NCBI GenBank assembly: GCA_028293325.1
Contig: JAQGPA010000133.1
Span: forward strand, 1 to 46,145
DNA: 46,145 nt
DNA from: Pedosphaera sp.
Lineage (GTDB): Bacteria > Verrucomicrobiota > Verrucomicrobiia > Limisphaerales > Pedosphaeraceae
Direction of reading: 5' to 3'
How positions within the stretch are numbered: position 1 is the stretch's first letter; each line of letters starts with the position of its first letter. The translations under genes and the position numbers were made by a program. Positions 42,380 through 46,145 of the stretch are shown piece by piece. A model generated the notes under the pieces. It saw only the letters and a list, made by a program, of their open reading frames with translations, was not told where the DNA came from and made no database searches.

Positions 42380-43090
42380 TTAGAAAGAAAGCAAATGTTT
42401 CAGCGTTTGGAACACCGATTCGAAAAAATTTCCAGCCAGGGCGTCTTTCCGCAAAAATTCCACAGGCAAACCGGGCGAGCCGATGAAGGGGCGCAGGATC
42501 CAGGAAAGCTGGCTGCCGAGAAACAGATTGCCCGCGAGCCAAGCGATTAGAACACGGCGTCCGACCGCCGTGCTGCCGCTGAGACGGCGCAGGAGTTGCG
42601 CGAGGCGGAGGTTCGCCGCGATGCCGGCGAAGGCGATGACGGCCACGTGCGTGAGTAAAATGAAATCGTAAGTGTTGGCGGATCGAGACGCCATGGGCGG
42701 GGCGTTCCAAATTAAAAAGAATACGAGCGGGCTGAAGGAGGCGAGGATGGCGGCCGCGATGGTGAAGCTCATCAGGATGGCTTGCAACGATTGGCGGAAA
42801 CTGAGGTTGAGACCCAGCAATGGCGCGAGCATGCCGTTGAGCAGGCCATTGCCGAGCGTGGTGAGGAGAATGATGAGCGGAAACTTAATGGCGGTGAAGA
42901 GTCCCTGGAGCGGTTCGCGCCAGCAGCCCATGGCTGCGCCGTATAGGCCGGTGCCGGCCACGATGACGGCCACATAGAGAGCAGTGCGGGCTGCGCTCCA
43001 CTGTTGAATCCAGCCGCTGATGAGTTGCGGTTCACCTCGTAACAACGCGCTGATTTGCCGGACATCCATCGCCGTGGAGTATGCGCCCAT
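42380..43090 (-). CDS. Yip1-like polytopic membrane protein, partner of the preceding gene product
   Basis: The 236-aa protein has about five helices after an N-terminal soluble segment (DVRQISALLRGEPQLISGW). They include ALYVAVIVAGTGLYGAAMG, LFTAIKFPLIILLTTLGNG, LMSFTIAAAILASFSPLVFF and a region near RVLIAWLAGNLFLGSQ. The tail SWILRPFIGSPGLPVEFLR continues to ALAGNFFESVFQTL. The same kind of tail on the 281-aa protein supports a shared family. Its start lies 7 nt after the stop of the next upstream gene. No family function is known to me. Confidence 0.66.
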   Translation of the reverse strand: MGAYSTAMDVRQISALLRGEPQLISGWIQQWSAARTALYVAVIVAGTGLYGAAMGCWREPLQGLFTAIKFPLIILLTTLGNGLLNGMLAPLLGLNLSFRQSLQAILMSFTIAAAILASFSPLVFFLIWNAPPMASRSANTYDFILLTHVAVIAFAGIAANLRLAQLLRRLSGSTAVGRRVLIAWLAGNLFLGSQLSWILRPFIGSPGLPVEFLRKDALAGNFFESVFQTLKHLLSF

Positions 43091-43097
43091 GTGGATT

Positions 43098-43796
43098 TTA
43101 AGTGGTGGGGTTGGGGGACAATTCCAACGGTCGCCGGGAACGGATTTTGCGGGTGGTGTGGATGATGGGCGCGGCCATCAGGCCGAGGGCGATGATGAAG
43201 ATGGGCCAGTTAAACCTGACGGGCAGCACGGCCCGCACGGCATCGGCGCCGCCACCACTGACGCGCAGGGCGTCTTCCATGAAAACATAGAGCGCGAGGA
43301 GGATTCCCAAAAAGTTCAGCAACCAGGCTTTCCATTCCGAGCGGAAGGGGTGCGCGAAGGGCTCGCCCAGGCTGGCCAGCGTGCCCCAGATGATCATCAT
43401 GAGGGCGATGAGCATGGGCGAGAGGACGGGGCCCCACCAAGGCAAAGGGAGCAGAAAGAGAACGTCCCAATCGCTCAACGAATTGGGCCAGCCGGTGATG
43501 ACCTTGAGGAAGACGTAATAGAAAATGTCCCAGACGCCGAAGGCGATGGCGGCGTAGCCCCAGCGGCTGCGCCAGGTTTTGCCGGCGAGCATGCCGACGG
43601 TCCAGAGCATGATCAAGGTGGCGGCTTCGCGCACGACTTCGACGGAGGCCAGCCCGGCGATGGGGGGCAGGGGTTCGGTTTGGTAAGGGTCAATGCGATT
43701 TGACAGGGTGCGAAGATAAAAGACAACCGCCGATTCCATCCAGGCCATGGCGATGGCAAAGAGCACCATTAGCAGCCAACGTTTTCTCTCCTTCAT
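43098..43796 (-). CDS. Polytopic membrane protein of unknown function
   Basis: The 232-aa protein has about seven helices. It starts with a signal-anchor (KRWLLMVLFAIAMAWMESA). Later come VVREAATLIMLWTVGMLAG, WGYAAIAFGVWDIFYYVFLK, VLFLLPLPWWGPVLSPMLI and a final NWPIFIIALGLMAAPII. The conserved-looking WDIFYY and LPWWGPVLSP suggest a family of bacterial membrane proteins, function unknown. The ribosome-binding site AAGGAG is strong (9 nt spacing). A palindrome lies 31 nt before the start and may be an operator. Confidence 0.7.
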   Translation of the reverse strand: MKERKRWLLMVLFAIAMAWMESAVVFYLRTLSNRIDPYQTEPLPPIAGLASVEVVREAATLIMLWTVGMLAGKTWRSRWGYAAIAFGVWDIFYYVFLKVITGWPNSLSDWDVLFLLPLPWWGPVLSPMLIALMMIIWGTLASLGEPFAHPFRSEWKAWLLNFLGILLALYVFMEDALRVSGGGADAVRAVLPVRFNWPIFIIALGLMAAPIIHTTRKIRSRRPLELSPNPTT

Positions 43797-43827
43797 GATA
43801 GGCTTCTCCTTCTTAATTGTTGGGGCG

Positions 43828-43840
43828 CTGTCAGTGACAG
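43828..43840. promoter_or_regulatory. Operator-like palindrome before the 232-aa membrane protein gene
   Basis: CTGTCA-G-TGACAG is a perfect 6-bp inverted repeat with one central base, and it extends outward by two further pairs with one G-T mismatch. The loop would be too small for an RNA hairpin, so a dimeric DNA-binding protein is the more likely partner. It sits in the 50-bp spacer upstream of the gene. Confidence 0.4.
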
Positions 43841-43846
43841 TGCATA

Positions 43847-44215
43847 TTAAGATTCTACTCCATTTTTGTTAATGAGCCAGTGCGCTTTGCTAATGCCCAG
43901 ACCGCAATAAACCCCGATGAAAGCGGGTATCAGGGCCATGAGGGAGGCCCAGGGATTCGGTTGGGGCGGATTCACCGGTCGATAACCGAGAGTGTGGGCG
44001 ATAAGATGGACCAGGGGAATTCCCAGGCCCATGAGCAACGCGCAGCCCCACGCCGGCCTTGGCCGGGCAAAGCCCAGCATGCCGCCTAATACCAGCAACA
44101 CCAATACCGCCGCCTGCGGTTCGTTGTTCTTAAAATCAACCACGCCGGCGAAGAGCCCGATGGCGATGGCCAGTGCGAGCGAAACCAGAGTGGAGGCGTG
44201 TTTTGGAGTGGTCAT
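43847..44215 (-). CDS. Small polytopic membrane protein
   Basis: The 122-aa protein has four hydrophobic segments: LVSLALAIAIGLFAGVVDF, AAVLVLLVLGGMLGF, WGCALLMGLGIPLVHLIAH and SLMALIPAFIGVYCGLG. It is most likely an inner-membrane protein. No family is recognised. It begins 21 nt past the ispH stop on the same strand and is probably co-transcribed with it. No ribosome-binding site stands out. Confidence 0.65.
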   Translation of the reverse strand: MTTPKHASTLVSLALAIAIGLFAGVVDFKNNEPQAAVLVLLVLGGMLGFARPRPAWGCALLMGLGIPLVHLIAHTLGYRPVNPPQPNPWASLMALIPAFIGVYCGLGISKAHWLINKNGVES

Positions 44216-44236
44216 GGTTTTGATTCGCGCCCCTAT

Positions 44237-45127
44237 TTAATTGGCCTGATGCCATTTATGGGCTGCGCGAGGGCCTGGTTCCTCATCCCTTTCATGGCTG
44301 AATTGTTTCAACCAGCTTTCGATGTCAGCAATGGTGGTGTCCGGGGTGGAAGTGCCGGCGGTGAGGCCGACGGTTTGGGCGTTCGCGAACCACTCCGGGC
44401 GCAGATCAGCGGCGGTTTGCACATGATGGACCCGAGGGCAATGCTGGCGACAGCGGGCGACCAGTTCGTGGGTGTTGTTGCTGTGCGCGCCGCCAATGAC
44501 CACCACGACATCGCTTTGCTGAGCGAGGGTCACGGCGGCGGTTTGCCGTTGTTTGGTGGGCTGGCAGACCGTGTCGATAAAGCGCACTTCGGCTTGGGGA
44601 AAACGTTCACGGATGAGACCGACGAGATAACGCACTTTGTCGATGGGCTGGGTGGTTTGGGCCGCAATACCGAAGCGGATGCGTTCGGGCAATTGCAGGA
44701 CGTCGGCCTCGTTCAGCACCACGTCGAAGTCGGTTAAGTCACCGGTGAGACCGCGCACTTCCACGTGATCGCGTTTGCCGATGATCACAGGATGAAACCC
44801 GGCGGCGATGAGCTCGGCGACGGCACGATGGGCGACGCGCACGAGCGGGCAGGTGGCTTCGAGAACGTTAAGGCCGCGTTCACGGACGCTTTTGAGCGTG
44901 GTTTCCGAAGTGCCGTGGGCGGTAATCATGACATTGGCGGTGTTCACGTTCGCGACGTGATGCTGGATGTGAATGCCGCGGTCGCGGAGCTGGGCGAGGA
45001 CGGTTTCGTTATGCACCAGGTCGCCGAGGATGGTGAGCGGGGCGGTCTGGGTTTGATTCAAGGCCAAAGCGATGGCATCGCGGACGCCGAAACACATGCC
45101 GAGATGCTCTGCACGGATGATGTTCAT
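44237..45127 (-). CDS. ispH: 4-hydroxy-3-methylbut-2-enyl diphosphate reductase
   Basis: This 296-aa iron-sulfur enzyme carries out the last step of the MEP pathway, reducing HMBPP to IPP and DMAPP. The three cluster cysteines are C12 (LGMCFGV), C93 (EATCPLV) and C188 (DTVCQPTKQRQ). Substrate and catalytic residues are visible: H39 (LVHNETV), H71 (TAHGTS), H121 and E123 (DHVEVRG), the TT of AQTTQ, SNNT (216-219) and GTSTPD. Length is close to normal. The ATG at 45127 lies 9 nt from a palindrome also found before the regulator operon, so expression may be regulated. The enzyme supplies isoprenoids for menaquinone and undecaprenyl carriers. Confidence 0.95.
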   Translation of the reverse strand: MNIIRAEHLGMCFGVRDAIALALNQTQTAPLTILGDLVHNETVLAQLRDRGIHIQHHVANVNTANVMITAHGTSETTLKSVRERGLNVLEATCPLVRVAHRAVAELIAAGFHPVIIGKRDHVEVRGLTGDLTDFDVVLNEADVLQLPERIRFGIAAQTTQPIDKVRYLVGLIRERFPQAEVRFIDTVCQPTKQRQTAAVTLAQQSDVVVVIGGAHSNNTHELVARCRQHCPRVHHVQTAADLRPEWFANAQTVGLTAGTSTPDTTIADIESWLKQFSHERDEEPGPRAAHKWHQAN

Positions 45128-45135
45128 ATTAAATT

Positions 45136-45152
45136 ACTTTGTGTTGCAAAGT
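45136..45152 (-). promoter_or_regulatory. Operator-like palindrome upstream of ispH
   Basis: ACTTTG-TGTTG-CAAAGT, a perfect 6-bp inverted repeat with a 5-bp centre, starts 9 bp before the ispH ATG. A near-identical copy stands at the same distance from the start of the regulator/membrane operon. This is a candidate site for the winged-helix regulator encoded at 45191-45499. Confidence 0.65.
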
Positions 45153-45190
45153 TAAAGACCAAACGCAGTCGAAAATGTTCAACATAATTA

Positions 45191-45499
45191 TTACCTAGGC
45201 TTGGTTTGCTGGATGATTTCCTCCAGCAGATTGATGTAGGCGGTGAACGCTTTGCGGCCAGAGGGCGTCAGCGCGCAGGTGGTGAGGGGACGATTGTTCT
45301 GAAAGGATTTGGCAATGGAAACGTAACCGGCCTCCTGCAAAGTGCGGATGTGGGTGGTGAGGTTGCCGTCAGTCATGTGGAGCGTGTCGCGCAATTCGGT
45401 AAAGGAAAGCTCCGGCGAGGCGGCCAGCAGGGACATGAGCCCGAGGCGTCCCTTCTCGTGAATGACGCGATCCAGGTTGAGAAATGGTGTCGGGTTCAC
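45191..45499 (-). CDS. Winged-helix transcriptional regulator (HTH_34 type)
   Basis: The 102-aa one-domain DNA-binding protein contains LGLMSLLAASPELSFTELRD, then LHMTDGNLTTHIRTLQEAGY with the recognition helix, and a wing at VSIAKSFQNNRPLTTCALT. The Pro-rich wing and the C-terminal dimerisation helix (FTAYINLLEEIIQQT) match the small winged-helix family PF13601. It starts at a GTG that overlaps the upstream stop (GTGA), with GGAAG before it, so it is translationally coupled to the membrane protein gene. No effector domain is present; the membrane protein may sense the signal. Predicted target: the ACTTTG palindromes. Confidence 0.85.
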   Translation of the reverse strand: MNPTPFLNLDRVIHEKGRLGLMSLLAASPELSFTELRDTLHMTDGNLTTHIRTLQEAGYVSIAKSFQNNRPLTTCALTPSGRKAFTAYINLLEEIIQQTKPR

Positions 45500-46119
45500 G
45501 TTTCATTCTTCCGCTGCTCGGTGAAATAGAGGTAAATGCCGTAGGCGAGTTGAACGGCACCGAAGAAAAAGCCCATGAGCAGGTTGCCGTACTTTGCATC
45601 CGGCCAGGTGGCCAGCTTCATGAAAAAGAGGAGCAATGCGGTGCCGCTCACCAAAAAAGACCAGCCAAAGAGCCGGATGCCGCGCGGCATAAAAAAGCCG
45701 GCGGCGTGCAACGCGCAGCCATAAAGCAACACCCAGATCAGGGCCAACAGGACGGGGAACTTGGAAAAGTTGAGCCAGCCGATAAAAAATAATCCCGCGA
45801 TCATGCCGACAAAAAATGCCGGGAGCACGGCCTGGGTGACGCGGCGCGTGGGGGGCGACCAGAATTCCTCCTTGTCCTTGAGGGCCTGACGCCGCACGAG
45901 AATGTAATCACCGGCGATGGCGACGAGGCTCACACCCATCCAATAACTGGCGAAAGCGCGCATCTCGGTAATGTTCAGGGCGACACCGATAATGGCGGCG
46001 ATGATGCCGACCAGGCCGGTAACGGTCATGACGGGCGCCAGGGCGCGCCGGTAGATGGCGGAACGCTCCATGAGGGTGCGAATCGTTTGCAGGTGTTCCG
46101 CCGCCCAGTCGCTTTTCAT
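45496..46119 (-). CDS. Polytopic membrane protein co-transcribed with the winged-helix regulator
   Basis: The 207-aa protein has a short N-terminal soluble part (EHLQTIRTLMERSAIYR) and about six helices. They include APVMTVTGLVGIIAAIIGVA, YWMGVSLVAIAGDYILV, AVLPAFFVGMIAGLFFIGWL and LLMGFFFGAVQLAYGIYLYF. A basic loop (RRQALKDKEEFW) separates the first helix pair from the rest. Membrane proteins beside small HTH_34 regulators occur widely and are of unknown function. It starts 10 bp from an operator-like palindrome and overlaps the regulator gene by 4 bp, so the pair is probably autoregulated. Confidence 0.75.
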   Translation of the reverse strand: MKSDWAAEHLQTIRTLMERSAIYRRALAPVMTVTGLVGIIAAIIGVALNITEMRAFASYWMGVSLVAIAGDYILVRRQALKDKEEFWSPPTRRVTQAVLPAFFVGMIAGLFFIGWLNFSKFPVLLALIWVLLYGCALHAAGFFMPRGIRLFGWSFLVSGTALLLFFMKLATWPDAKYGNLLMGFFFGAVQLAYGIYLYFTEQRKNET

Positions 46120-46128
46120 ATTGAAGTT

Positions 46129-46145
46129 ACTTTGTGTCGCAAAGT
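46129..46145 (-). promoter_or_regulatory. Operator-like palindrome upstream of the regulator/membrane operon
   Basis: ACTTTG-TGTCG-CAAAGT ends exactly at the window edge and differs from the ispH copy only in the central base. It starts 10 bp before the operon's ATG at 46119. Sequence outside the window may contain the promoter. Confidence 0.65.

Overview
The window reads as a chromosomal segment of a free-living Gram-negative bacterium, most likely a member of the Verrucomicrobiota (Pedosphaera/Limisphaerales-like). The signs are an ECF sigma factor of the planctomycete/verrucomicrobial type paired with a membrane Ser/Thr kinase, many Rcp1-type response regulators, futalosine-pathway menaquinone synthesis (MqnC) with UbiE/MenG, an outer-membrane barrel protein ending in Phe, lipoproteins, and moderately high GC. 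The taxon is inferred from gene content only. No phage, insertion sequence or CRISPR array was recognised.

Layout. 1-0.8 kb: 5' end of an unknown minus-strand gene, a frameshifted dinB (DNA polymerase IV) remnant, and tRNA-Gly(GCC). 1.1-5.5 kb: BON-domain lipoprotein, a fused LPG-synthase-TM/GT2 protein, a response regulator, ubiE/menG and the heptose-phosphate adenylyltransferase rfaE2. 5.5-14.4 kb: a glycan or envelope locus with a GT4, a GT8-like enzyme, two SAM methyltransferase-like proteins and two very large polytopic GT-C/YfhO-like proteins. A Nif3-family protein follows at 14.4-15.1 kb.

15.3-28.9 kb: a signalling island. It holds a receiver with a C-terminal four-Cys domain, a 1925-aa soluble hybrid histidine kinase with 11 HAMP-like units (seven almost identical 276-bp repeats) and three receivers, a receiver-histidine kinase, two single-domain receivers ending at a strong terminator, an ECF sigma factor convergent with an 846-aa membrane Ser/Thr kinase, a lipoprotein and another receiver. 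The kinase genes probably form a branched phosphorelay, which is inference from adjacency.

29.1-40.0 kb: a coiled-coil membrane protein, speA (arginine decarboxylase), a small membrane protein, a FecR-domain/outer-membrane-protein pair (ATGA overlap) divergent from a CHASE2-adenylate cyclase, mqnC, and a PAS histidine kinase with a LOV-like domain lacking the flavin cysteine. 40.0-46.1 kb (all minus strand): a run of polytopic membrane proteins of unknown role including a 32-aa ORF with a good ribosome-binding site, ispH of the MEP isoprenoid pathway, and a winged-helix regulator/membrane-protein pair. Near-identical ACTTTG-N5-CAAAGT palindromes lie at the same offset before ispH and before the regulator pair, which suggests shared control.
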